Below, one piece after another: positions 11,446 through 20,158 of a stretch of DNA of 64,000 nt. Within the stretch, counting starts at the first letter, position 1. The number at the start of each line of letters is the position of its first letter. The notes under the pieces are model-generated. The model did no database searches. It was not told the origin of the DNA and was given only the letters and a program-made list of their open reading frames with translations. The translations under genes were made by a program, and so were the position numbers. This DNA is from Myxococcaceae bacterium (GTDB taxonomy: Bacteria; Myxococcota; Myxococcia; Myxococcales; Myxococcaceae): contig JAFGNZ010000075.1 of assembly GCA_016926755.1 (NCBI GenBank), forward strand, positions 1-64,000, read 5' to 3'.

Positions 11446-12075
11446 CTACTTCTTCCCGGCCGGAGCCTGCTGGCCGCCCCCCGCGCTGATCTCGGAGGCC
11501 TTCGTGGTGGCGGCCGACTTCTCGAGCTGCTCCCGCTTGGCCTTCAGGGTGGAGAGCAGGCCATCGAAGCCCTTGTCGGCCATCAGCTTTCGGAACTGGC
11601 CGCGGTACGTCTCCACGAGGGAGACCTCGTCCGTGAGCACGTCATAGATGCGCCAGCCGCCGCCCTTCCCCTGCACCTTGTAGAGCTTGTAGTCGACCGG
11701 GACCTGATCGGTGTTCACCGTGAGGGTGGTGGTCACGGTGGCCTCATTGCCCTCGATGGTCTCCTTGCCGTACTTCACGTTGGCCTTGGCCTGGCCAATG
11801 GCCTTCTGGGCGTAGGAGGCGCGCAGCAGCCCCTTCATGGTGTCCGCGAAGTCCTTCTGCTGCGCGGGAGTGAGGGTGTCCCAGGTCTTGCCCAGGGCCC
11901 GCTTGGCGAGCTCCCCGAAGTCGACGAACTTCTCCACGACGGTGGCCAGCTGCTCGACGGTGGCGCCGGGCGCATTGGCGGCCTTCTGGACGTCCGTGTT
12001 GCCCGCCTTGACGACCTCGAGAGGCGTGGCGGGAGTGGCTGCGAGCAGCGTGGCGGCGATCAGCGGTGCGAGCAT
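11446..12075 (-). CDS. MlaC/Ttg2D-family ABC transporter lipid-binding protein
   Basis: FVDFGELAKRALGKTWDTLTPAQQKDFADTMKGLLRASYA ... VDYKLYKVQGKGGGWRIYDVLTDEVSLVETYRGQF. Confidence 0.88.
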   Translation of the reverse strand: MLAPLIAATLLAATPATPLEVVKAGNTDVQKAANAPGATVEQLATVVEKFVDFGELAKRALGKTWDTLTPAQQKDFADTMKGLLRASYAQKAIGQAKANVKYGKETIEGNEATVTTTLTVNTDQVPVDYKLYKVQGKGGGWRIYDVLTDEVSLVETYRGQFRKLMADKGFDGLLSTLKAKREQLEKSAATTKASEISAGGGQQAPAGKK

Positions 12076-12129
12076 CGTTTTCGAGTCTCCGGAAGGATGT
12101 CGGAAGAGACGACAGAGTGGGCCTGACTG

Positions 12130-13749
12130 TTATTCATTTCCCGCACGCGGCGTGCCGGTAACGCGGTCCAGCGCCGCTATTCCCACCCGGACGTCGAACC
12201 AGCTCTTCGCCTTGTCGGCCGACGCCTGGGCGAGCGCCGTGAAAGCGTCCACCAGCTCACGGGTGTCTCCGGTGCCGAGATCGAAGGCGGCGTAGGCGGC
12301 GGTGGACCAGCGCCGGGCATTCTTCTCCGCCTCGGTGAAGGCCTTGGCGCGCGCGAGCGCCGTCACCAGATCACCGTGGACCTTCGCCACCTCCAGGCGG
12401 ATGGCCGCCTGGAGCAGCCGCTGCTGTGCCTTGAGCTTGTCCAGCTCCGCGCGGGTCTGGGCGAGCTGCGCGTTCTTCATGGGGATGTCGAAGGTGCCGC
12501 GCGCCGCGAGGCCGATGCCCGCGGTGCGATCGTTATAGGGATCGTAGGCGAAGGGCGTGCGCTGGGGCGTGGCGTTGGTGGTGTAGGCGAACCGCGCGAA
12601 GCCGACGAGCCCGAGGTCCGGGTAGTAGGCGCGCTCGCGGATGATGACCTCCTGCTCGCGCGCGGCGATCCCCGCCTGGATGGCCACCAGCTCGGGCCGG
12701 TGCTGCTCGGCGGTCGCGAGCGCCTTGTCCAGGGAAGGAGGCGCGAACTCCTCCTCCAGCGGGAGCGCCACCGCGGTGACCTCCAGCGGCTCGCCGGGCC
12801 GAACGTTCGCCAGCAGCCGGATGGCCTCCAGCGCGAGCGCGCGCCCCTGCACGGCCTCGCTGCGTCGGGCCGCCACCACCTGCCGGAAGAAGTTCACCTT
12901 GTAGGTGTCCATGCGGGACACCTGCGCGGACTCCTCCGCGAGCAGCTCGTTGATGCGCTGCGCGGCGTCATCCAGCCGCTTCGCCGTCTCCTCCAGCTGG
13001 GTGATGCCCGAGCGCGCGAGCTGGTACCCGTAGAAGGCCTGTGCCGCCTGGAAGCCGGCCTCATCACGCGCCCGCTCGCGCAGCGCCGCGCCGATGATGG
13101 GCCCCTGATCGCCTGCCTTCTCCAGCGCCGAGAGCTTGCCGAACGTGTACAGCGGCAGCAGGGCGTCGATCTCCCCGCGGACCGTCACGCCCAGCGTGCC
13201 GAAGTTCCAATCTCCCTCCAGCGTGGCCTCCGTCGTGGGCGGACCTCCGAGCCCGTCGTTGCGGGCCTCGGGGACGGGGCCGCCGAAGCCCACCACCGTC
13301 TCGAACTTGGGGAACCACGCCCAGTGGGCCTGGCGCTGGAGCGCTTGCAGCCGACGCAGCTCCGCCTCGGCCTCCTCGACGCGGGCGTCCGTGCGGCGCG
13401 CGCTCTCCACGAGCTGCTCGAGCGTGATGCGCGTGCTCCTGGGCGGAGGCTGGCCCTCCGTGGCAGCTGGCGCCCCCTGCTGTGCGGCCTGGCTCGCACC
13501 CTGGGCTGCCTGCCCCTGGGCCTCCGGGGCCGCCAGGTCCGCGGGCTCTCCAGGGAGCGCCGCGGGAGTGTCCGGCGCCGGCGCGGGAGTGGTGCCCTGG
13601 GTTCCGGGGATCGGCGTCGAGGCGCCCTGCCCTCCCGGAGCGGGTGCAGGAGCGCCTTGTGTCACCCCCGGTACATTCTGCGCAGTCGCCGTCCCGGCGG
13701 CGAGCGCCAGCCCCACCCCCACGAGATGTCCGAGCACTGTCCGGTTCAC
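12130..13749 (-). CDS. TolC-family outer membrane efflux protein with P/A/G/Q-rich N-terminal linker
   Basis: Internal TolC repeats (EAEAELRRLQALQRQAHWAWFPKFETVVGFGG ... LVAIQAGIAAREQEVIIRERAYYPDLGLVG); signal peptide after GTG start. Confidence 0.85.
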   Translation of the reverse strand: MNRTVLGHLVGVGLALAAGTATAQNVPGVTQGAPAPAPGGQGASTPIPGTQGTTPAPAPDTPAALPGEPADLAAPEAQGQAAQGASQAAQQGAPAATEGQPPPRSTRITLEQLVESARRTDARVEEAEAELRRLQALQRQAHWAWFPKFETVVGFGGPVPEARNDGLGGPPTTEATLEGDWNFGTLGVTVRGEIDALLPLYTFGKLSALEKAGDQGPIIGAALRERARDEAGFQAAQAFYGYQLARSGITQLEETAKRLDDAAQRINELLAEESAQVSRMDTYKVNFFRQVVAARRSEAVQGRALALEAIRLLANVRPGEPLEVTAVALPLEEEFAPPSLDKALATAEQHRPELVAIQAGIAAREQEVIIRERAYYPDLGLVGFARFAYTTNATPQRTPFAYDPYNDRTAGIGLAARGTFDIPMKNAQLAQTRAELDKLKAQQRLLQAAIRLEVAKVHGDLVTALARAKAFTEAEKNARRWSTAAYAAFDLGTGDTRELVDAFTALAQASADKAKSWFDVRVGIAALDRVTGTPRAGNE

Positions 13750-14004
13750 CGATAGCCTCGTTCGCGGCCCGCCTCTTCGCACGGACCGCGGCCGCGCAGC
13801 ATCCATCTTCGCGGGGGCTCCGTCACCGCTTCTTTACGCTTCCCGGCGCTCCGCCAGGCGAACCCCGCTCCTCACTGTGCCGGGGCGTACGGACGCTGAC
13901 ATTTTTCGCGGGATCTCCTTGGCGCTCCGCGAGGCGAGAAGCACAATCCGCGCCGTTCCGACCGGCCCGGCCTCTCCGCCGCGGCCTCGAGACCAGGGAG
14001 CCTT

Positions 14005-14928
14005 ATGGCCTACACCGATCGCGTGAAGCAGATCCTGTCGTGGTACCCGTCCGACAACCCGGGCACGCTCACCAACCTGGCCCGCCTGCTGAACACCGGC
14101 ACGCTGGCCGGCACGGGCAAGCTGGTCATCCTCCCGGTGGATCAGGGCTTCGAGCACGGCCCGGCGCGCTCCTTCGGGCCCAACCCGGCCGGGTACGATC
14201 CCGACTACCACATCCAGCTCGCCATCGACTCGGGCTGCAACGCCTACGCGGCGCCGCTCGGCTTTCTGGAGGCCGTGGCCGGCAAGTACATGGGAGAGAT
14301 CCCGCTCATCCTCAAGGTGAACAACTCGGACTCGCTGGCCAAGGTGCCCAACCCCATGTCCGCGGTGACGTCCTCCGTGAAGGACGCGGTGCGGCTGGGC
14401 TGCGCGGCGGTGGGCTACACCATCTACCCGGGCTCGGGCGCGCGCAATGAGCAGTACGAGGCCCTGCGGGACATCATCGCCGAGGCCAAGTCCTACGGCC
14501 TGCCCACCGTCCTCTGGGCCTACCCGCGCGGCAACTTGTCCAAGGAGGGCGAGACGGGCATCGACGTGGTGGCGTACGCGGCGCAGATCAGCGCGCAGCT
14601 GGGCGCCCACGTCATCAAGGTGAAGCCGCCGCAGGATCACCTCGAGCAGCCCGAGGCCAAGAAGTCCTTCGAGAAGGCCGGCATCGCCACCAAGACGATG
14701 ACCGACCGCGTGCGCGAGGTGGTGCGCTCGGCGTTCAACGGCAAGCGCATCGTCATCTTCTCGGGCGGCGAGGCCAAGGGCACCGAGGATCTGCTGGCGG
14801 AGATCAAGCAGATCCACCAGGGCGGCGGCTTCGGCTCCATCATGGGCCGCAACGCCTTCCAGCGCCCCCGGGACGAGTCCATCAAGCTGCTCAAGGACGT
14901 GATGAGCATCTTCGCCAGCAAGGCGTAG
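14005..14928 (+). CDS. class I (DhnA-type) fructose-bisphosphate aldolase
   Basis: LVILPVDQGFEHGPARSFGPNPAGYDP, VLWAYPRGN, DVVAYAAQISAQLGAHVIKVKPP. Confidence 0.92.
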   Translation: MAYTDRVKQILSWYPSDNPGTLTNLARLLNTGTLAGTGKLVILPVDQGFEHGPARSFGPNPAGYDPDYHIQLAIDSGCNAYAAPLGFLEAVAGKYMGEIPLILKVNNSDSLAKVPNPMSAVTSSVKDAVRLGCAAVGYTIYPGSGARNEQYEALRDIIAEAKSYGLPTVLWAYPRGNLSKEGETGIDVVAYAAQISAQLGAHVIKVKPPQDHLEQPEAKKSFEKAGIATKTMTDRVREVVRSAFNGKRIVIFSGGEAKGTEDLLAEIKQIHQGGGFGSIMGRNAFQRPRDESIKLLKDVMSIFASKA

Positions 14929-14955
14929 CCCCCGCCCCCAGCGGCATCACTCCCG

Positions 14956-14988
14956 ACGGCCGGTGCTCCTCGTGAGCCCGGCCGTTTT
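14956..14988 (+). terminator. rho-independent-like terminator of aldolase gene
   Basis: ACGGCCGG ... CCGGCCGTTTT hairpin immediately after stop codon. Confidence 0.65.
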
Positions 14989-15058
14989 CATGCCTCCAGG
15001 TGCTTGGAGCGTTGACTCGTAGACAGGCACGCCCTGAGCCGCTGAGGCCCGCAAAAGC

Positions 15059-15092
15059 CGAAGCCCCCCGAGGGGTTTCCCTCGGAGGGCTT
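15059..15092 (-). terminator. hairpin terminator downstream of tRNA-Ala
   Basis: minus strand AAGCCCTCCGAGGG AAA CCCCTCGGGGGGCTT followed by CGGCTTTT. Confidence 0.75.
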
Positions 15093-15097
15093 CATTG

Positions 15098-15170
<73 letters not shown>

Positions 15171-15226
15171 GAAACTCCGTCCTGCCGCCGCTCTGGGGAG
15201 CGGCCCGCTTCAAAAGCGGCGCCCTT

Positions 15227-15622
15227 CTACTTCTTTCTGGGCCGGGACGCCAGCGGTGTTTGCGTCCTGCCGTCGTTTTTCCCCTTCAACCGCGCCGCCA
15301 CCGCCTCCCCTTCCTGGAGGATATCCGTAATCTCGGCCGCGTGGGCCACCGCCCGCTGCTCGGCTGCCTGCACCGCCTTCGCCTGCGCGGCGAGCGAGGC
15401 AGGGAGCTCCAGCTTCCCCTTCTGCGCCAGCCGCCACACCGCCTCGCCCAGCTCCCGGAACGCCTTGTCCTTCTCCATCTGCAGGTAGTTGCCCTGGGAG
15501 TTCAACCGGGCCAGCTCCGCGGTATGCGTCACGGCCTCGCGAAGCTGCGCCAGCTGGGCCTGCGCCGACTGGAAGGCCTGCTGGATCTGCCGCATCACCT
15601 CGGACTGCTTCACGTCTGCCAA
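15227..15622 (-). CDS. small coiled-coil hypothetical protein
   Basis: 131 aa helical QIQQAFQSAQAQLAQLREAVTHTAELARLNSQGNYLQMEKDKAF; no recognised family. Confidence 0.7.
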   Translation of the reverse strand: MADVKQSEVMRQIQQAFQSAQAQLAQLREAVTHTAELARLNSQGNYLQMEKDKAFRELGEAVWRLAQKGKLELPASLAAQAKAVQAAEQRAVAHAAEITDILQEGEAVAARLKGKNDGRTQTPLASRPRKK

Positions 15623-15679
15623 GAAGGGGTACCCCCGGAAGAGCTGACAAACGTCCGTAGCGTGCGCCCTTGGGGACTG

Positions 15680-17047
15680 TCAACCCTCCTTGCGCAGGCG
15701 GGCCGCGAAGAAGCCTCCGCCCGGCACCCTGGGGGGGAGGGGCCTCAGGAAGGGCCCCTCGCAGAGCGCCGCCGCCCGCTCCGAGCCCAGCACCGGCGCC
15801 ACCGGCTCCAGGGTGAAGCCCGGCTGCTTCTCCAGGAAGCCGCGCACCACCGCGTCATTCTCCTCGGGCAGCAGCGAGCACGTGGCGTAGACGATGAGCG
15901 CCCCGGGCCGGGCCTCCCGCCCCACCTCCTCCAGGAGCGCCAGCTGGGTGGCCTGGAAGTCGGTGATCGCCTTGGGGGTCAGCTTCCACTTCTGGTCCGG
16001 CTCCCGCCCCAGCGAGCCCGTGCCGCTGCACGGCGCGTCCACCAGCAGCACCTCCGCCTCTCTCAGCGGCAGCGGGTGCGGAAAGGACACGTTGCGCACG
16101 GACAGCTCCCTGACGCGCTCCCGCGCCTGGGCCAGCCGGCGCCGCGAGCGATCGCCCGCCAGCACCCTGCCCGAAGTGCCCACCATGTCCGCCAGCGCCA
16201 GCGTCTTTCCCCCTGCCCCGGCGCAGACGTCCGCCACGATACGGCCCTCCAGCGAGCCTCCGAGGGGCCGGCACACCTCGGCGATGAGCTGGCTGCCCAC
16301 GTCCTGCACCTGCAGGCGGCCCGACTTCATCACCTTCGTCTCGAAGACACGGTGGCTCGCGTCGCCGATCCGCACCGCGTCCGGAGCCAGCTCCACCGGC
16401 TCGGCGACCACCCCCTCCTCCGTCAGCCGCTCGAGCACCTCGGCGCGCGTGCCCGAAGGACGCACCCGGAAGTGCAGCGCCGGCTCCTCGTTGAGCGCGG
16501 CGAGCAGGGCCTCCAGCGCCGGCTCCGGGTGCAGCGCGGCCAGCCGCTCCACCAGCCAGTTGGGGAACGAATAGCGGATGGCCAGGCGCTCGGCGGGCGC
16601 CTCGGGCAGCGGCGGCTCCGGCAGGGGCGTCTGCGCCACCCGGGCGAGCAGATCGTCCTTGATCGTCCGCGGCCGCACCGGGCCTGGCAGCTTCACCTCC
16701 GGGCCAATGCGGGCCCAGCCTTCGCCGCAGAACAGGCGCCGCCAGAGCACATAGCGCACGAGGGCCTGGTCCTCGGTGAGCCCCACCTTGCTCGGAGGGT
16801 GGCCGAGCGTCCGGGCCGCCAGATCCAGCAGGCGCTGGTGCCGGGAGAGCTCCCGTACCGCCAGGGCCGTGAAGCGCCGCTCCTGGCCTCCCAACCCGCC
16901 CGCCTCGCGCAGCGCCGTGGCCAGCGAGGCCTTCAGCGGCTCGCCTCGCAGCACCGCCACGTGCGCCTCGATCGCGGCCGTGGCGGCCCGCCGGGACGGG
17001 CGCCCCAGGCTTGCCGGTTCCAGAGGTGTGGGCCAGAGCGTGCTCAC
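15680..17047 (-). CDS. RsmB/NOP-family RNA cytosine C5-methyltransferase
   Basis: VADVCAGAGGKTLALADMVG, LLVDAPCSGTGSLGREPDQKW, VYATCSLLPEENDAVV; GTG start at 17047. Confidence 0.9.
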   Translation of the reverse strand: MSTLWPTPLEPASLGRPSRRAATAAIEAHVAVLRGEPLKASLATALREAGGLGGQERRFTALAVRELSRHQRLLDLAARTLGHPPSKVGLTEDQALVRYVLWRRLFCGEGWARIGPEVKLPGPVRPRTIKDDLLARVAQTPLPEPPLPEAPAERLAIRYSFPNWLVERLAALHPEPALEALLAALNEEPALHFRVRPSGTRAEVLERLTEEGVVAEPVELAPDAVRIGDASHRVFETKVMKSGRLQVQDVGSQLIAEVCRPLGGSLEGRIVADVCAGAGGKTLALADMVGTSGRVLAGDRSRRRLAQARERVRELSVRNVSFPHPLPLREAEVLLVDAPCSGTGSLGREPDQKWKLTPKAITDFQATQLALLEEVGREARPGALIVYATCSLLPEENDAVVRGFLEKQPGFTLEPVAPVLGSERAAALCEGPFLRPLPPRVPGGGFFAARLRKEG

Positions 17048-17063
17048 GGGATGAGGCCCCTCC

Positions 17064-17735
17064 TCATCCACCGCGCAGCGCCAGCGAGACCGCCAGGCAG
17101 CCCTGCTCGGTTCGCGACGTGGGAGGCTGGCGCATGGAGAGGAAGAGGTAATGCGGCGCCTGCGGATGTTCACCCTCCACCTGGAGATCTCCCTCCACCA
17201 GCAACACCCCCGCGCGCAGCGGGCTCAGCGGCCAGGGGCAGCTCGCCCCCGGCTGCATGCGGATCCAGGTCAGGGCCTGCCCTGGCTGGGCCTCCGCCAG
17301 CTGCAGCACGTGCACGCCCGCGGCCACCTCCGCCCAGCCGGACTCGACAGGCCGCTGCTTCGCCAGCCGCTCCATGTCCCCCCTCAGCATGAGGAAGCGC
17401 TCGACGAGCGCCACCATGTCCTCGAGCTGGAAGGGCTTGGCCAGGATCGCGTCCGCCTGGAGGGGCTGCAGCGCCTGCCGGATCTCCTCCTCCTGGGCCG
17501 CGCTGACGATCACCACGGGCTGGAGCCGGCGCCGGGCCGCCTCCAGGATGGTGCGCCCGCCCTGGGCCTTTCCCGTGATGCGCAGGTCCGTCAGGACCAG
17601 CTCGAAGCGGTCCTCCCGAAGCGCCGCCAGGGCCGCGTCCACCGAGCCGGCCGCGCGCACCTCCGCCAGCTCGGCGAGCACGTCCCCCATGCCCTCGCGC
17701 AGGCTCGCGTCGTCCTCGACCAGCAGCACCTTCAT
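17064..17735 (-). CDS. response regulator receiver domain fused to cupin-like C-terminal domain
   Basis: MKVLLVEDDASLREG ... VLTDLRITG ... ILAKPF; C-terminal WIRMQPGASCPWPLSPLRAGVLLVEGDLQVEGE. Confidence 0.85.
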   Translation of the reverse strand: MKVLLVEDDASLREGMGDVLAELAEVRAAGSVDAALAALREDRFELVLTDLRITGKAQGGRTILEAARRRLQPVVIVSAAQEEEIRQALQPLQADAILAKPFQLEDMVALVERFLMLRGDMERLAKQRPVESGWAEVAAGVHVLQLAEAQPGQALTWIRMQPGASCPWPLSPLRAGVLLVEGDLQVEGEHPQAPHYLFLSMRQPPTSRTEQGCLAVSLALRGG

Positions 17736-17819
17736 GGGGTTCCTCCCGCCGGGTGCCGGAACCCAGCGTCCCGGGCGCGCCCCCGGGGGCCACGCGACGC
17801 GCACAGCCCGCCTTCCGTA

Positions 17820-17905
17820 TGGCCCTCCCCGGACTCGAACCGGGACGCGGGGTCAGCCGCAGCGGATTTTGAGTCCGCCTCGTCTACCAATTTCGACAGA
17901 GGGCC
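17820..17905 (-). tRNA. tRNA-Leu (anticodon CAA)
   Basis: GGCCCTCTGTCGAAATTGGTAGACGAGGCGGACTCAAAATCCGCTGCGGCTGACCCCGCGTCCCGGTTCGAGTCCGGGGAGGGCCA with long variable arm. Confidence 0.95.
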
Positions 17906-18005
17906 TCTGCCTGAATCGCAAAACCGGCAGACGTATAGCGCGCCGGACGCTCTGTTGCATCCGGAGATTGCGACACAGCGGGCAAATGGCTAGAGGGGAC
18001 CGCGC

Positions 18006-18755
18006 ATGTACAACCTTCTCATTGCCCTGGCCGTAGGCATCGCGATCGCACTGGGCGTCAAGCTTGCGGGCTTCTCCATCTGGGCCGGCATCGTCCCTGG
18101 CATCCTCGCCTTCTTCATCACCTTCATCCTCCTGGCCCGCTGGGTCTCCAAGCGCGTCCAGGTCCTCATGGAGTCTGTCCAGAAGGAGTTCCAGGGCCAG
18201 GCCGCCAACCAGAAGGAGGCCCTCCAGCGCGTGGATCGCGCCGTGAAGATCCTCGAGCAGGGCCTGGTCTACGACAAGTGGCAGATCATGGTCGGCCCGG
18301 AGATCCATGCCCAGATCGGCATGCTCAAGTACATGGCCAAGGATCTGGACGGCGCCTCGGTCCACTTCTCCAAGTCCAGCCCGCGCAACTACATGGCCAA
18401 GGCCATGCAGGGCGCCCTGCACTACCAGCGCAAGGAGCAGCCGGCCATGGAGGCCGCCTTCGAGGCCGCCGTGAAGACGGGCAAGAAGGAGTCCATCGTC
18501 TGGGCCGTGTATGCCTGGTGCCTGGTGCAGCTCAAGGAAAAGGACAAGGCCCTGCGCGTGCTCGCCCGCGCCGTGGAGACCAACCCCTCGGACGAGAAGC
18601 TCAAGTCCAGCCTCAGCCAGCTGCAGAACGACAAGCGGCTCAAGATGAAGCCCTACGAGCCCACCTGGTGGCAGTTCGGGCTCGAGGCTCCGCCCACGCC
18701 CGTCATGGGCGGCGGAGGGGGCGGGCGCCGCGTGCAGTTCATTACCCGACGCTAG
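18006..18755 (+). CDS. membrane-anchored TPR-like hypothetical protein
   Basis: two N-terminal TM helices then helical repeats (WAVYAWCLVQLKEKDKALRVLARAVETNPSDEKL). Confidence 0.75.
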   Translation: MYNLLIALAVGIAIALGVKLAGFSIWAGIVPGILAFFITFILLARWVSKRVQVLMESVQKEFQGQAANQKEALQRVDRAVKILEQGLVYDKWQIMVGPEIHAQIGMLKYMAKDLDGASVHFSKSSPRNYMAKAMQGALHYQRKEQPAMEAAFEAAVKTGKKESIVWAVYAWCLVQLKEKDKALRVLARAVETNPSDEKLKSSLSQLQNDKRLKMKPYEPTWWQFGLEAPPTPVMGGGGGGRRVQFITRR

Positions 18756-19146
18756 CCCTGCACCCGCGCCCCATCATTCGTTCTCCGGAGCACGGGAATT
18801 CCTACCGGATCGCGACTTCCTCTGCGGGTACGTCTTCCAGCCGAGGTAAGACGGAGGATGTAGAGGGCGGCGCAACCGCCTGAAAACACTCCGGCCGTCT
18901 GGTTCTGTTCAGGGCATGCGGCTTGCTCCCCCGTCCACCACGCTGCTTCGGCGCGCGGTGGAAAAAGAGACGGGCGGACTTGGCAGCCGGGGGGCTCGGG
19001 TGAAGGTTGCGGAGGTCAGCGAGTGCTCGCAGCGGGCGGTGGCGGAGGCGCCAGGGGCGCGGGGGCGACTGGGGCACTCGTCAGGGCGTGGCGCTCGAGA
19101 TCTTCGGCCTGCCACTTCACGGCAGGCCTGCGCAACGGAGCGGTGC

Positions 19147-20112
19147 ATGGAACGGCGCGGCCACGGCAGTGAACGGGCCCTCATCCTCATCATCGAGGAC
19201 GATGCGGGGGTGCGAGACAGCCTCGCGGATCTGCTGGTCGCGCGGTTCGAGGTGCTGACCGCGGGAGACGCGGGGGCCGGGGTGGAGCTGGCCCGGGAGC
19301 ACCAACCGGATCTCATCCTCCTGGATCGCTTCCTGCCCAGCGGGGATGGGCTGGCGGTGCTGGAGACCCTCCAGGGGGACGTGCGCACGGACGCCGTGCC
19401 CGTCATCTTCCTCACGGGAGACGCGGACGAGGCCACCCTGGAGAAGTGCCTGGAGATGGGGGCGGTGGACTTCATCCACAAGCCGGCCAGCGCCCGCGAG
19501 CTGCTGGCCCGCATCGACCGGGCCCTGCGCCAGAGCGAGACGCAGCACCGGCTACGGGTGCTGGCCCAGACGGACGCGCTCACGGGCCTTGCCAACTTCA
19601 GATCGCTCACGCTGCGGATGGAGGAGGAGTTCCGGCGCGCCAGCCGCTACCAGTACCCGCTCTCCGTGGTGGTGATCGATCTGGACCACCTGAAGGCCAT
19701 CAACGACGGGATGGGGCATGACGTCGGCAACCGGGCCATCCTGGCGCTCGCCGCGCACCTGAAGAGCAACCTGCGCGAGTCGGACTTCGCGGCCCGCTTC
19801 GGCGGGGACGAGTTCGTCGCCCTGCTGCCACACCAGACGGCCATGGAGGCGGCGGCCTTCGCGGAGCGCATCCGCGCGGGGCTGCGCAACGTCACCGTAC
19901 AACGCAGTGATGGACGGCCGGCTCCTTTCGGGCTGAGCGTGAGCGTGGGCATCGCCGACCACTCGCTGAGCGCGCCGCGGGAGAGCACCGAGGCGCTGCT
20001 GAAGGCGGCGGATGCGGCGCTGTACGTGGCCAAGCGCGAGGGGCGGGATCGGGTGGTGGTGTACGGCGCGACCATGCCAGGCCCTCCTCCGGTGGTGGCG
20101 CAGCGGCACTGA
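19147..20112 (+). CDS. response regulator-GGDEF diguanylate cyclase
   Basis: LILIIEDDAGVRDS, LILLDRFLPSGDG receiver motifs; ARFGGDEFVALLP active site. Confidence 0.92.
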   Translation: MERRGHGSERALILIIEDDAGVRDSLADLLVARFEVLTAGDAGAGVELAREHQPDLILLDRFLPSGDGLAVLETLQGDVRTDAVPVIFLTGDADEATLEKCLEMGAVDFIHKPASARELLARIDRALRQSETQHRLRVLAQTDALTGLANFRSLTLRMEEEFRRASRYQYPLSVVVIDLDHLKAINDGMGHDVGNRAILALAAHLKSNLRESDFAARFGGDEFVALLPHQTAMEAAAFAERIRAGLRNVTVQRSDGRPAPFGLSVSVGIADHSLSAPRESTEALLKAADAALYVAKREGRDRVVVYGATMPGPPPVVAQRH

Positions 20113-20158
20113 GGCGAAGGGCGGGCAGCAGGAGCACCGAGGGCGAGCGAGGGCGCGG

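Noticed and set aside
15260-17392. 710-aa plus-strand ORF
   Set aside because: Antisense to the RsmB-like methyltransferase; R/H/L/Q-rich with no recognisable domain
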